Shown one piece after another: positions 34,301 to 45,910 of a DNA stretch of 64,000 nt. Within the stretch, counting starts at the first letter, position 1. The number at the start of each line of letters is the position of its first letter. The notes under the pieces were generated by a model. That model was not told the DNA's origin and made no database searches. It saw nothing but the letters and a program-made list of their open reading frames with translations. The stretch is from Muricea muricata (Eukaryota > Cnidaria > Anthozoa > Malacalcyonacea > Plexauridae): assembly GCA_963855995.1 (NCBI GenBank), contig OY979719.1, positions 4,030,001-4,094,000 on the forward strand, given 5' to 3'. A program made the position numbers and the translations under genes.

Positions 34301-37300
34301 ATTGACGATCCGTAACAGTTTGACAGTACTGGACACGTTTGAAACATAAACACATGCACAAAACGTTCCCCTTTCATCTCAAGTCTAAACTCCAGGAGGG
34401 TTTAATCCACGTAATAACGTCTAAGATGGCTACTATACATCCTGCCTCTCCCCCCTTCCCGCTCCCATCTGCCCACTTTCCGTCTTTTTATATACTTACG
34501 CATTCCAGAAGTTCGTGAAGAACTCCCTGCACCCATATGTGTAGAATTTTAGAAACAGTTCTGCGTTGAAGAGTAGAAGAAAAGCTGCCTCCGCCATCTC
34601 CAGGGACAGCGCGATAAAAATGGCATTCACAAATATGACAAAGTCAAAGAAGTAGAGAAAATATCTGAAATGAAAGAAAGAACATGTTCTAAATCGCTCT
34701 TAATAAAAGCAATGACTGTATATAGTAACCAAAGCTCCATTTCAATCGCGCAGTAGGCAGATCTTCACATCATTCCCTCATATACCTCCCTTACTTCTTT
34801 CTTACTTCCTTTCATTTCCTACACACTGAATATTACTGTTCCTGTACTATACCTGTGACAAACCATTTGTCTGATTTTCACACTCAGCCACGACAGGTAA
34901 ATCGTAGAACATCTCTTTTCAAACAGATGCACTTCTTCTTTGACTTCGATCACGCGAATGTTAAGCAATTCCGACACTTTAACGAAATCTTTAGCTTCTG
35001 TAAAACAGTTGGATTTCTTGGGGGAAATTGAAATCTATTTCTCGATTCAAACTACTAAATTCCTAATGGACTATTTCTAATGGACTTATAGTTTACTGAA
35101 TATGATTACCAAGTTTCAAAAAGTTTTATCAAGCAAAATAAAATACAAGTGACTAAACACAGGTATATGGATTTCTGTTTGGTAGCTGCTTCCAGGCCAA
35201 ACCCAACAGAAACTTGTTATTAAAACAAGTACTTACTTATGTAATCCTTGTTATCTCGATCCAAAACATGCCATAATAAACTGACTTTTCCAGGGCTGTA
35301 ACTTGGACACACCACTTGGAGGAGAGCTTTCCATCTCTCAAATTTCAACACCCATTCTCCGTTCAAATTTTCACAAATTAAATCAAAAGCTAACTTTAGT
35401 TGTCTTCTCTTACGGTACACTGACTTACGTACTTCGTTCTGTTGAAAGAGTTAAAAAGAAATAGCGATTTTTAACTGGATCGCAAAGCATCCATTTCGTC
35501 GATTGTTTAGAGGGACAACGCAAGGCTAAAATTGGCGAAGGAAAAAAGCTTGAAAGATCTGTGAAGCTCTCATCGCACTGTTTCTTCAAACAACTCGTGC
35601 ATGCTTTGCAGCCTTGATTAGAAAATGGCTAACTTACATAAAGACCAAGGCCAGCTTACATAAAGAGAAACCTCTATGAATGATATTTGCGCACATTTTT
35701 GACTTACAAATGTAATAACAACAATGGAATTAAATCTTATACAATGTGTTAAATGATAGCTCATAATTAGGTCAAACAGAAGGACATATTATAAGTTCCA
35801 TTGCCACGTACACTGTCATTAAAAAGGAAGTTCATGAATATTTTACCTTTAAATGCTTTCTGTAGTTAGCATAGACAACGGCCAATAGAATGCTGAGGAA
35901 TATGTACATGCATATGACAAGAAAAACAATGAAGAAAAGCGCAAACCAGTTGTTGCTATCATATGCAGGAATCCTGTAAGAAATAGAAGACAATTTATAA
36001 AATAGTGAGGTTTACCAGATATGTAAACAAGATTACGCTAGAAAAATGGTAGTAGTACTTACCCAACATCCGGACTGTTAGCTGTTGTAGTGAAAATATA
36101 GAGCTGATAATAAGACTCAAAGAAATTGTGAAAGTAAGGATTGCCATCAATATCTTTTAGATTTCTATACAAGAAAAATTCATTAGGAAATGAAGAGACA
36201 AGGAAAAAATGCGTAAATATCGTTCGAAGAAAAATTCCACATGGCATGTTCCGAAATCACATATGAAATTTACATGATTATATGTAGAATTCATGTGATC
36301 GCATGTGAAACATTCATAATTATATGTAAAATTCATGTGATCACATGTGAAATTTGCACGATTATACTTTGAGAAAGTCTAGATTATATGTAGAATTCAT
36401 GTGATCACATGTACAATTTCCATGATTACATGTGGAATTCATATGATCATATGTGAAATTCACAAGGCTTTGTGTTTATATCTGATTAGTGGGCGATTAC
36501 TGGATGTCACCATCAACCTCGTACCCAGGGCTACGAGGTTAGGATGTCAATATGGAAGCAAAATGCCCTGGGTACGAGGTTGTGTCACCATGTTACCTAA
36601 CCAGAACCATGCAAGTTCCAGCAACCCATGAGGGTCTGCGGAGAAGGCTGATATAAAGAAGTGTTCGCATCGATTTTCCCAGGTATGTTAATAAAGGTAC
36701 ACTATTACTTTACCTATGTTCAAGTAGTTTCGTAGCAAGCAATGCAAACAAGGCAATCGCAAGGAGCAGTAAAACCAACACATTGATGACACTGACTATT
36801 GTTCTTCTGATGTTTCTAAAAGCTCGACGAACCTGGTGTTAAATAATATTGGTGTTAATTAGTTACGAAATTAGTATGTCACCACAAGAGACTTTATTTA
36901 CCCCCTAGAAGACCCTCTCTATGACGAATGGAAGCGTTTCTCACCTGTCGTCCTTCAAGATTTATAATAAATGCAGGGCGAAGTATTCTGGACCAACGCA
37001 AAGCTTTCGACTCCAAACCATTTTCCATAAAAATCGAGTACAACAGCATGTCAAGGAACGTTATCTGAAAAATGTTAAAAATGTCATATTCTTACGACAA
37101 TTTCGTAAAATTCATGCTAGTAAGCCTGTGCCACAATTACAAATTGCTTACAATTATAGTGGTCGCTACTATTATGTTTTTCTTATCCTTCCAAAAACAA
37201 CCGTCGGGCGCTATATACCACCGATGGAAAAGACACAGGGCGAATAAGAACATACAAACATATTCCATCATCATTGTGGCCTGGGAAAAAAACGGAGTTT

Positions 37301-38373
37301 AGATCAGTTTTGGCATGTTTAACGTAGAATGTTGAATTGGCAGACCCTTACCCAATATGGAAGTTCGTAGCCGGTGACTGCGGGCTTCTCAAAAATTGCC
37401 AAAGCTAGGTTGAAGCAAACTAAGATGAGTACTAAATAGTTTATGTAGAATGTGTAGTAGACGTTGTAGAGCCTAAAAAGAAATATATGAGAATTAAGTA
37501 ACGAATAATATGTATTCAAATTGCGCACAATACTCTGAATTTATAATATATTGAAATAAATAGAACCTTGAGAAGTTAAAAAATGATGTTCAACATGCAA
37601 GCTTGCAAAGAATGTAATACAAACTTTATTAGAAATAGTGTCAAAAACATGTTAACAATTAAAATAAATCTTACTTTACTACTTTTGGCAATAATTTAAA
37701 AGTGCCGTGCCTCCCATATCGTGCTTCGTTTATTAACGTGGTCGCCATCTCAAGTTTCTGAAATTCAAAAAACCCATCTTTTTTGCATACGTAGAGAGCT
37801 TTGGGAAAAATGCCTCGCGTATGAATGAATCATACGAGTATGAAATTTAGCTAAAGCTTATTTTTCCTTCCCTATATATCGAACTTGTACTTGCGTACTT
37901 TGTTGCTTTTTATGAACAGAGTATGTCTGAGACTGTAATAAAAACACTGTATGTAATAAGACCTTGTCAGTTGTCATGTATTCTTTATTGATTAAAGGAT
38001 TAACTCAATTAAACAAGTCTCAGATTCGATCAGTGTCAGAATAATTCTTTCGCAATCTAATTCGTAACTTCATCTTTCCTATGTCAAAAATGTCATGGAA
38101 AAACTCATTTATCAAACTACACAGCATAGTTAATGAATATTTGCGATATCAAGCTATCTAATTAGCATAATTAGCAGCGATGCGACTTCGTATTTACGCG
38201 CGAGTATAAATTATATATTTTATCATTTTTACCGTGTCTATCGGAAGTGAAGTGTCATTATTCTCGTCAGAATAGTCCAGTCCTATCGAAATCTCTTCCG
38301 CAGTATTTTCAAATGTGACTGAGCTGCTTGAAGAAGGAATGAGTTCGATATCATCATAGTATGTATTAGCCAT
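31361..38373 (-). CDS. Two-pore (cation) channel, TPC family
   Basis: TPCs are endolysosomal or plasma-membrane cation channels with two 6-TM repeats that dimerise. Eighteen exons join in phase to about 797 aa: 38373-38233, 37757-37675, 37472-37352, 37280-37152, 37064-36945, 36832-36714, 36164-36063, 35973-35847, 35438-35237, 34997-34853, 34664-34500, 33594-33530, 33406-33325, 33230-33161, 33024-32799, 32336-32258, 32176-32063, 31664-31361. Repeat I ends with the filter TTANSPDV followed by IPAYDSNNWFALFF. A cytosolic EF-hand-like linker follows (exons 9-10). Repeat II S4 is RVLRMIKVIGAIER, with Arg/Arg/Lys at three-residue spacing, and its filter is LLVVNQWH rather than the usual VNNW. A glycosylatable loop (NGT, NET) precedes the second pore. 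The C-terminus is a charged helix. The charged S4 suggests voltage dependence and perhaps a TPC3-like member; the subtype is unproven. Confidence 0.94.
32337..32798 (-). other. U12-type (minor spliceosome) intron of the two-pore channel
   Basis: On the minus strand the donor is GTATCCTTTT, an exact U12 GT-AG consensus. TCCTTAAC, the consensus U12 branch point, lies just over 20 nt before the AG acceptor (TCACTCAAG). Splicing here joins VVNQWH to SFVLVTSKAARLYF in phase (A|GT). No better U2-type donor exists nearby. Minor introns are known in voltage-gated cation-channel genes. Confidence 0.85.
32560..32710. repeat. SINE-like fragment, second copy
   Basis: GGGTCCACAGTAAATGGC and the following GTTGTGATAGCCCTGCC...CGGAAGCTTA resemble 21055-21110. 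It overlaps the start of the U12 intron on the minus strand. Another B-box-like word (GAGTTCGAATCCCGCTCG) lies at about 33730. Both are decayed. Confidence 0.4.
33820..34330. repeat. Degenerate repeat with TCACGGATCGTA / TACGGTTCGTGA motifs in TPC intron 11
   Basis: The motif TGACTTCACGGATCGTA followed by a CCG(T/A)AC(G/A)GTTCGTGAAAAT block occurs at about 33888 and about 34048. Shorter direct and inverted ACGGATCGTGA words fill the interval. No reading frame persists through it. I cannot identify the element type. Confidence 0.55.
36250..36470. repeat. Palindromic short tandem repeat in TPC intron 6
   Basis: Units of about 22-50 bp are built on AATTCATGTGATCACATGTG, itself palindromic (CATGTGATCACATG), alternating with TGATTATATGTAG. 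Five or more copies vary slightly. Such arrays can fold into hairpins. No coding content is seen. Confidence 0.75.
36514..36582. mobile_element. 69-bp mini-MITE with 9-bp target-site duplication
   Basis: The ends are CAACCTCGTACCCAGGGC and the exact inverse GCCCTGGGTACGAGGTTG. The identical 9-mer TGTCACCAT flanks both sides (36505-36513 and 36583-36591). It is the best preserved of three copies here (16505, 36514, 55910). It lies in TPC intron 6 next to the palindromic array. Confidence 0.9.
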
Positions 38374-38485
38374 TGCTTGTATGAAAATACTCCAGCCTGT
38401 GTTTTCGTCCTTGCCTGAGTGCAGGCTGCATGTTCGTGACACCCCGGATTATCTTCGGATAAGACACGTGTTTTTTATATCGAAG
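38374..38485. promoter_or_regulatory. Short divergent promoter between TPC and FKBP3
   Basis: Only 112 bp separate the two start codons, so the genes very probably share a bidirectional promoter. It contains a CACGTG E-box near 38465. AAGATGGCGGCC overlaps the FKBP3 start codon and is a good match to the YY1 core, common in TATA-less housekeeping promoters. Confidence 0.65.
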
Positions 38486-41400
38486 ATGGCGGCCGAACCG
38501 GAGCGCAAATATTCCAAAGAACAGTTAGAAAGTGAGGAGGTTTCCAAGAAAGACATACTTTCATTCCTGCAGGAGAATGCATCTAAGACGGTATGTGTAG
38601 CTACGCGTCCTGCACAAATCGTCGCGCTATTCTGTTTTGGCTGTTCTAAAAATCTTTGTCTTTTTATTTTAGTTCTTGAAAGCGAATAAACTAAATGGAA
38701 AACTTAACAATGTCGCTAAATCTTTCAAGAAAGACCAAGCAATCGCTTTGTACAACAAATTGTTTGAAACAAAGGTATAAATATTGATTTGATACTTAAT
38801 TGCTTTGAATTGGGCACTCTGTTGTTTTATATAGTTCAAGTTTCACAACTCCATTTTCCAGACTGCAGAGTATGGCTTTGGCGCACCCGAGATTTATTTT
38901 GTAACAATTTTTGGCGCTCCTAAGGTGCATTACGTAATAATTTCGAATAGCCTTGAATGTCATGATTTGCAGCAAGAATCGCCATTTGTTTATAATTTCG
39001 GGCAATTACCTTTCGGAGGCCGCCCCTAGATCATTTTTGCACCCCTGCCCTGAGATCTCGGGGGAAAACGGCCAAACTCTGCAGTCTGGTGACCATTTTC
39101 AGATGGATATAAATTATGTAATGTTATTAAAGTCTCTCCTATTCCAGAAATATTCAAGCTAGCATCTCTTCATCTTTGCACAAAATATGTTCTAATTGAA
39201 TTTATTAATTTTCATCACATCATTTCGTTTTTGTACCAAATTTATCAACTGTGAAAAATTTATCAACTGTACAAACCTGACTGGTAAGTTTGCAAATTGC
39301 ATGCCCAAGATTTCGAAAATTACTATAAAATATATAGGGAACATTAAAACTGTGCAATACAAACTTCCACACTGGTATACAAACAGACGAAAAAATAGGT
39401 TCATTTCTCCATATTGTACTCCGCAAGGGCGTCTAAAAAATAAACCACACCCATTCTGAACCCATTTGATTGAATTTTCATGCTCATATATCCAATGGTG
39501 TAGCCAGAATTTTTAAAATTACATTGGAGGGGTTAATATTCATATATTTGTGTTCACATAGCTTAAAAACACAAACAATTTCAAAATGTGTTCATGGTCC
39601 AGGACTTGGTATATCTATCAATATTTGCCCCTCCAGGTATCCGTGCTAATTCTGTCACTGCATATATCTTCATTTTGTAGTCATTCAAAAGTGATGCAGA
39701 TGAAGAGGAAGAAGCTGTGAGTGTGGCAGAAGTAACAAAGAAAACAGCGGCCGTGAAAGTGAGTGATAAAGAAACTGCTGCTCCTCCTGAAGTAAGTTTG
39801 TTTTCTGCCATGTTATTTACACTAATTTCACTTTCCTTAATTCCGATCCAAAAATTGATTCAAGAGTGAAAAAATAACCATGTTGCAGTTGTTGAAGGCA
39901 TTTCCTGCTTGTTCTGTTATTGTAAATGTCCTGCCTGTATCATTTTTAGAAACCAAAATACACCAAGAAAATTTTAAAGAAAGCCAGCAAGCCAGATCAC
40001 ATTCCAAGGAAAGGTGACCTTGTTAGTTGTTTTTACACTGGAAAACTGCAGGATGGAACTGTATTTGACACAAATATTGGAAAAGGTGTGTTAAACATGG
40101 CACATCAATGTGGCTTTTAAAAGTGGATGTCAGTTTGTCAGATAGATTCACACCAGTGAAATAATGGGCAGGTTACCCTGGGTCAGATACTTGTGAAGGC
40201 CCCCTGGTATGCAAGGCCTAATCAGGGGTTTGGGAGGATATAAGTTGAGACTGCATGTGTTGTCTCTTTGAAATGTCACTGAGGAAGGGGCCTCTGTTTA
40301 GTTAGCCCCCCCCCCCTGGTCTAGGACATTTACTGGTACCATTTCTATCCAATGTAAATATTTCTCACACTTTCAATACAGTACTGATCTCCTTCTTGAT
40401 GCACTTCTCAGTTTTCTTTTATTACCCAAACAGTGGTTTCTTTATCGCTCCTGAAAAACCATGCCATCTGTTTGCCTTGAGATATTCAGGAATGTACCTG
40501 CATTAAAATGCTTGATATTTGCTAAAACAGATGATAAAATAGTTAATCTTATATGTAATTTTAGACTTTGCATGGTGAATTTTATATTAATTTATAAACA
40601 ATTTGTGGAAATCTTGTTAGGCATTGGTTAATTGATATGCCCATTGCAACATTTAGGAATATCTTACAATTCTTGGCTTATAGATGCAGAAAAGATTACA
40701 ATTTGTTTTTCTACATGAAGCAGCTACATTTTTCATCATATGTAGTTGATTTCTTATGATAGGCTCAAAGAAGAGAAATGGTAGTTATGTTCCTTTAAAA
40801 TTCAAAGTTGGAACTGGTCAAGTAATTCGAGGTTGGGATGAGGCTCTCATGACAATGGGGCTAGATGAAAAGGCAGAACTGACCATTCAACCTGAATGGG
40901 CTTATGGTAGAAAAGGCCTTCCTGACCACAAGTATCCTTTGAAAGCTTCATATTTCCCCATTCCTCTTGAGTGTTATGTAAAAACCTGCATCATTACTTT
41001 AGTCATAATCAACGGAATAGATTGTGCGAAAACGTATGTTTTTGTTCTGGTTTATGCAGGAATAAGATCCTTCATCATCAGATGAGCATTGTATTCTCCA
41101 CTAACTAAACAATGCCAAGGTTTTGGGAAAGTTAGGCAATTTGGAAAATCAGGCAATTCAAGAATTGCAATATTCTTTACTGGATGTGGCAAAAACACAA
41201 TGCACATGTGGCAATGAAGGACTATATTTTAATTTGCATAAACATTGACTAACACAGATAATAAGTGATATTATTAAATTTTGTATTTTAATGAGTTTCC
41301 AAATCATCTATAAATAAGATTTTATTGACTATGCATAGTGACTTGTGAGATATATAGAAATATGATTAAGAAATCTAATTATTATAGTCTAAATCAAACC

Positions 41401-41547
41401 CAAATGGCAGAGTTGAAGGATAGAAACTGTCAACAGCTTGTCATCCTAGCATCTCACACTTCCAAATAAATTCCTTGACTTGTGTCACACAGAATTCCTC
41501 AAAACGCCACTTTAATTTTTGAAGTTGAGTTAGCTGGCATCGAATAA
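38486..41547 (+). CDS. FKBP3: FK506-binding protein 3 (FKBP25), peptidyl-prolyl isomerase
   Basis: FKBP25 is a nuclear prolyl isomerase that binds nucleic acids and ribosome-biogenesis factors. Six exons, 38486-38590, 38673-38774, 39681-39791, 39950-40085, 40763-40931 and 41493-41547, join in phase to 225 aa (human 224). The N-terminal basic helical domain (KEQLESEEVSKKDILSFLQE, then FLKANKLNGKLNNVAKSFKK) is unique to FKBP25. A Glu-rich linker (DADEEEEAVSVAEV) follows, then KPKYTKKILKKASKPD. The FKBP domain has GDLVSCFYTGKLQDGTVFD, FKVGTGQVIRGWDEAL, EPEWAYG-type QPEWAYGRKGLPDHKIPQNA and the final FEVELAGIE. The isomerase residues Tyr, Phe, Asp, Val-Ile and Trp are all in place. Confidence 0.97.
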
Positions 41548-43200
41548 ACTATGGATTTGCTTCAACGAACAACGGTACTGTATGACAATTGCCATGACAA
41601 TTGTGTCACAACAGTGTGTCATCTTTCTTCATAGTGTGATATCCAACTGATGTTTTGTGGATAAACAATTCATTTGACTTGTTTTGTAGCATATACTGTA
41701 GTTTACTTTGTTCACTCATTTAATTGGCATCCAACACCTGGGTAGGGGAAATTTGGTCTGTATTGTGGGCAAATTTTTCATATTGATGTAAATTTCTAGG
41801 TTACATGCACTTGGCTTGTGTGTTTGTCTTGTTAGCAAGCATATTGATTCGTTTTTGATAAAATCACACATCCTTTATGACATTACAGTGGCTTTATATA
41901 GTACAACCAGAACAATCAATAGTTGATAATTAGTCATGCGTCCCTATTTTTATGATTCTGCATGATTTAAAAATAGCTCAGCTATCGTATCACAATTAAC
42001 GCTATCATTTATACTGGCCTCCTTAAGTGCTTACACTACATTTACATTTATTCAGACTGCAATGGCATTTACATTTTTGATTCGAAGTTGAAATCAATAG
42101 ATTAAAGACTTCGTTGTAAACAAAACCATGCGGTTATTTTTGTGAAGTGCTCGTGTTTTTCTTGGAAGAAACAGTGTTCTCAAAGCTAGGGTCACAGCTG
42201 GAAAACATACTTGACATTTTGCAAAGTATAACAAAAAACATATTTCCTGTCGCATCACCGCAATTTTAAATATAAAGAAAAGAAAAAAACACTCTAAATG
42301 GTAATGCCTTTTTGTCAAGATATGAGCTATTTTAAAAATAGAACAAGACACAAATTATCTTGAGTTTTTTTTTGTTTGCATCATGAACAACAATGTGTAG
42401 TTTGTTTGTAAGCTAAGTGGCAATTACGTGGTGTTTCTACATGGAAAGCTAGACATATAAGACACAAAACCCCAAAGAAATGTGTATTTTGCTTGTATTG
42501 TGTGCTTGGGGTATACGCTACTGAGTAGTAAATAAATATGTGGAATGGGATTTGTGTTTTTGTAATATATCAATATTGATAATAAGTCTTTCTTGTGCTC
42601 AACAACAATTGTTTCAAAAGTTGAACAATTCCTTTGCGTGCGGTAACTAAACAGTGGACCCCACTACTTGACATTGAAGCTGGCATTCATAAAAACAAAA
42701 TATTGGCCATTGGTCTGACTAGAGTCACAAGGCACCTGTGCCCTTAAGCTGTCTAAACATACCAACGTATTTCCGCATTTTCTTGCGGTTTTTTTCTGTT
42801 TTTTCCTTTTACTATGTAAATGAAGGCTCATTTATAACTCATTAACTGTGTAGGGGTTCTTCGGCTTTGGGAAGGCCCCTATAATCCTTATATCCTATGT
42901 ATCCTTGGTAGGTTATTTTTAATCATGCATAGTTTGTTGTACCGTTTTATAAGCTAAGATTGTAAATTTTGTAATAAGTTCATTTTTGTAATGTGTAATG
43001 CGCTTGTGAGCATCTTTCCATGGAACACGCGCACTATAAGTAAATAAATTATTATTATTATTATTATTATTATCCAGAGTAGACAGCAATTTTTAGGTCG
43101 ATTTACAATATTTTCACTACAGTCTAATGGCTCTCGCCAGAACTACATGCAACGCGCTTCCAGCCGAACATGCATGTTTCCACGCTAGACACGAGTAATA
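41548..43200. other. Intergenic, FKBP3 3' flank
   Basis: No exon is recognised. From about 42850 the sequence resembles the 3' tail of a retroelement (listed separately). Confidence 0.5.
42850..43075 (+). mobile_element. Probable non-LTR retroelement or SINE 3' end with (ATT)n tail
   Basis: The segment ends GCGCACTATAAGTAAATAAATT followed by about eight ATT units. Tails of the type GCGCTATATAAATAAATTATTATTATT are common at the 3' ends of animal LINE-mobilised elements. No reverse transcriptase is present, so this would be a 5'-truncated copy or a SINE. Confidence 0.5.
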
Positions 43201-43208
43201 TATCTTGT

Positions 43209-45050
43209 GGGTTAGGTGGAAAACGCGGACTGCGGACAGCACTGCGGACAGCGGACTGCGGACACGCAAATAAGACAATTTCTTACGTGTCCGCATTTTC
43301 CACTTTAGTGGAAAACGCGGACACCTTAGAAAATGCTCACAAAATGTGTATAAACGTCAGAATAAGAAAATTTCTTACGTGTCCGCATTTCCCACTTTAG
43401 TGGAAAACTCAGAATAAGAACTTTAAGTAAATCAGTCGCTTGACCAGGTCTAGCAGTAAAAAAATTGTAAATTTTTACAGCAACCGCGACGCTAAATTTG
43501 AATTAAAGACGATGGAGAGACAAACGAGGAGAAAGCGCGCGTTATATATACACCATGCAAGTAAATTAGTTTAAAACCTTTAACATAAGACTGACAAAGT
43601 AACTCCATTACATGTCAAATCTTATCTGCTAACACAGTCACAGTCTGTGACATTGCCGAATTCAAACAACTCAAATTGCATTTCGCGTTGGTGTTCTTAG
43701 CAATATGTTCATAAGCTTCCGTCTGTCTTTGGAAAACTACAGTATTTTTGTATGTGGCTTATTTATTTTCGTATATTTACTGTTCTAAATAATTAAGGTC
43801 AGGTTTAGTGGTTGGTGATTAGAAGACCTCTTATAAGAGATGTAGAATCGAATCATACCTTTGGAATCATACGGTCTACATTGACTACAATCATGTCGGG
43901 TATGTCAAAGAGCTTTAAATTCCCCGGTATTATAAAAGAGCGAAAAGCTGTTAGTCATGAATTACCCACCTTTGATTTGGGAAAAGTCACTAATCTACGC
44001 AAGCTTGGTCTTGGTAGTTTCGGTTCAGTCCATCTCGGGGACTATGTATGCGGCGTTGAAATCCAAAGTGTTGTTGTAAAGAAACTTAGAGGCGAATCCG
44101 AGGACGCTAAGCGTCGATTCGTTAAGGAAGCCAAGCTTTTGAACGGTATTAAGCACCCGAATATTCCGAGCTTTTTAGAATTTTTCGATGTACCTTACGC
44201 GTTAATGATGGAATATGTCGCATTCGACTTCGCGCCTTTTGGGCTTCAAAAGACTTTTTATAATTTGGAAGATTTCTATCATTTTGTTGACTGTGAGTTC
44301 GACTTTAAAATGTTTGATGATGTCATTACAATCTGTATGCGAGATATCGTGAAAGGCTTGGAGTTTCTGCATGGTATTGAAATTGCACACAGAGATCTGA
44401 AACCAAGCAATATTTCAGTGTCGAATCAACACTATGCACAAAAAGAAGAGTCGGCAGTTCAAAAGGAATACCAAGCTTGTCCTATCGTTTGTAAGGTTGT
44501 AGATTTTGGCTTAAAAATACTGTAGGTTTCCAAAGACAGACGAAAGCTTATGAACATCTTGCTAAGAACACCAACGCGAAATGCAATTTGAGTTGTTTGA
44601 ATTCGGCGATGTCAAAGACTGTGTTAGCGTTAATGATTTGACATGTAATGGTGTTACTTTGTCAGTCTTGTGTTAAGGTTTTAATGTAATATATAATGCG
44701 CGCTTTCTCCTTGTTTGTCTCACCAGCGTCTTTAATTCAAATTTAGCGTCGCGGTTGCTATAAAAATCTACAATTTTTTTACTGCTAGACCTGGTCAAGC
44801 GACTGATTTACTTAAAGTTCTTATTCTGACGTTTTTGTGCATTTTCTGAGCATTTTCTAAGGTGTCCGTGTTTTCCACTAAAGTGGAAAATGCGGACACG
44901 TAAAAAATTTTCTTATTCTGACGTTTTTACACATTTTGTGAGCATTTTCTAAGGTGTCCGCGTTTTCCACTAAAGTGGAAAATGCGGACAGGTAAGGAAT
45001 TGTCTTATTTGCGTGTCCGCCGTCCGCATGTCCGCGTTTTCCACCTAACC
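43209..45050. mobile_element. Long-TIR transposon-like element carrying a truncated protein kinase
   Basis: Two arms of about 540 bp (43209-43750 and 44513-45050) are inverted copies of each other with high identity. They start GGTTAGGTGGAAAACGCGGA and end with its inverse. Flanks are TATCTTGTG (43201-43209) and TATCTTGTA (45051-45059), an 8-of-9 duplication. Inside each arm are palindromic GTGTCCGCATTTTCCAC / GTGGAAAACGCGGACAC hairpins, two per arm. The roughly 760-bp centre holds a kinase ORF and no transposase. The structure resembles Mutator-like long-TIR elements (9-11 bp duplications) that capture gene fragments, or a fold-back element. The class is inference. Confidence 0.85.
43893..44525 (+). 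CDS. Truncated Ser/Thr-type protein kinase inside the long-TIR element
   Basis: From the first ATG the ORF is 210 codons. An in-frame open stretch continues upstream to about 43812. It has a canonical N-lobe: glycine loop GLGSFGSVHLG (residues 39-49), VVVKK with the catalytic Lys at about 63, and a helix-C Glu at about 79. The C-lobe start has HRDLKPSN (about 166-173) and DFG (about 204-206). It then stops, lacking the activation segment, APE motif and the rest of the C-lobe. The last codons (KIL-stop) are supplied by the right inverted arm, so the truncation matches the element boundary. All core catalytic residues are intact, but half the C-lobe is missing, so activity is doubtful; a pseudokinase-like or decoy role, or a non-functional captured fragment, are all possible. 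Confidence 0.7.
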   Translation: MSGMSKSFKFPGIIKERKAVSHELPTFDLGKVTNLRKLGLGSFGSVHLGDYVCGVEIQSVVVKKLRGESEDAKRRFVKEAKLLNGIKHPNIPSFLEFFDVPYALMMEYVAFDFAPFGLQKTFYNLEDFYHFVDCEFDFKMFDDVITICMRDIVKGLEFLHGIEIAHRDLKPSNISVSNQHYAQKEESAVQKEYQACPIVCKVVDFGLKIL

Positions 45051-45910
45051 TATCTTGTAAGTAAACATCTGAAGCTAAGAATAAATCGCAACATGATCAT
45101 GTTGTTATTGCTGATGAAAAATCGGCCAAAGTTCAAAGAACAACTGCGCGTATGAGGAACTGAGCTTGAAAGACAATACAAAAGATTGTTTTTCGTCCGT
45201 AGTAAGGCTGTAACAACAGATGTTGAAATTAAGGAAAATTGTTGACAAAGCAGTTTTAAAACACGCTTGACAAGTTTGAGTACTTTGCATAATCTCTGCA
45301 TTCTTATCTTTGCGCATGCGCAATCGTAATAGTATGATAGTATCCCCAAAATGGAAACATTTAATAGTCGCAAATTGGCAACCGAATTGGCTCAGAGTCA
45401 ATTCAGTTCTCTGCATTTCAACGTCTGCAATCACCTGGGATTATTTCAGTTCAATTCTTGAGCGATCAGCTTTATTTTAGTGGCTTTTATCAAGTCAATG
45501 GCCGAATAGAGAAGCCCCTATGACATTTTGTTACTTATGTATCATATCAAAATGCACTCATATGGTAAATTTGTTGTTGAACAAATAACTTACATCACAC
45601 TTATATTGTGAACACGAAACAAATGTTACGAATAAATCAATTTTAAAACTGGATGAATCCGCGTTAAATCTGGTTAAATCAACTGGTTAAATCAACGTTA
45701 ATTACTGTAATGCTAATTAGAGCAATCGGGGTAACGTGCAACAACTTCAGTTTATTATTTGATTAATGGCTAAAACTCTCTCAAGTTAAATCCGAAACGT
45801 AGACATCAATGTGCACAAGTACTTTTTTTATGAATCCTTGATTGACTTTGAATTTAATCGCATCACGTTGGCACGCAGCTTTAGTAAAGAAAAAATGTAT
45901 AATATACCGA

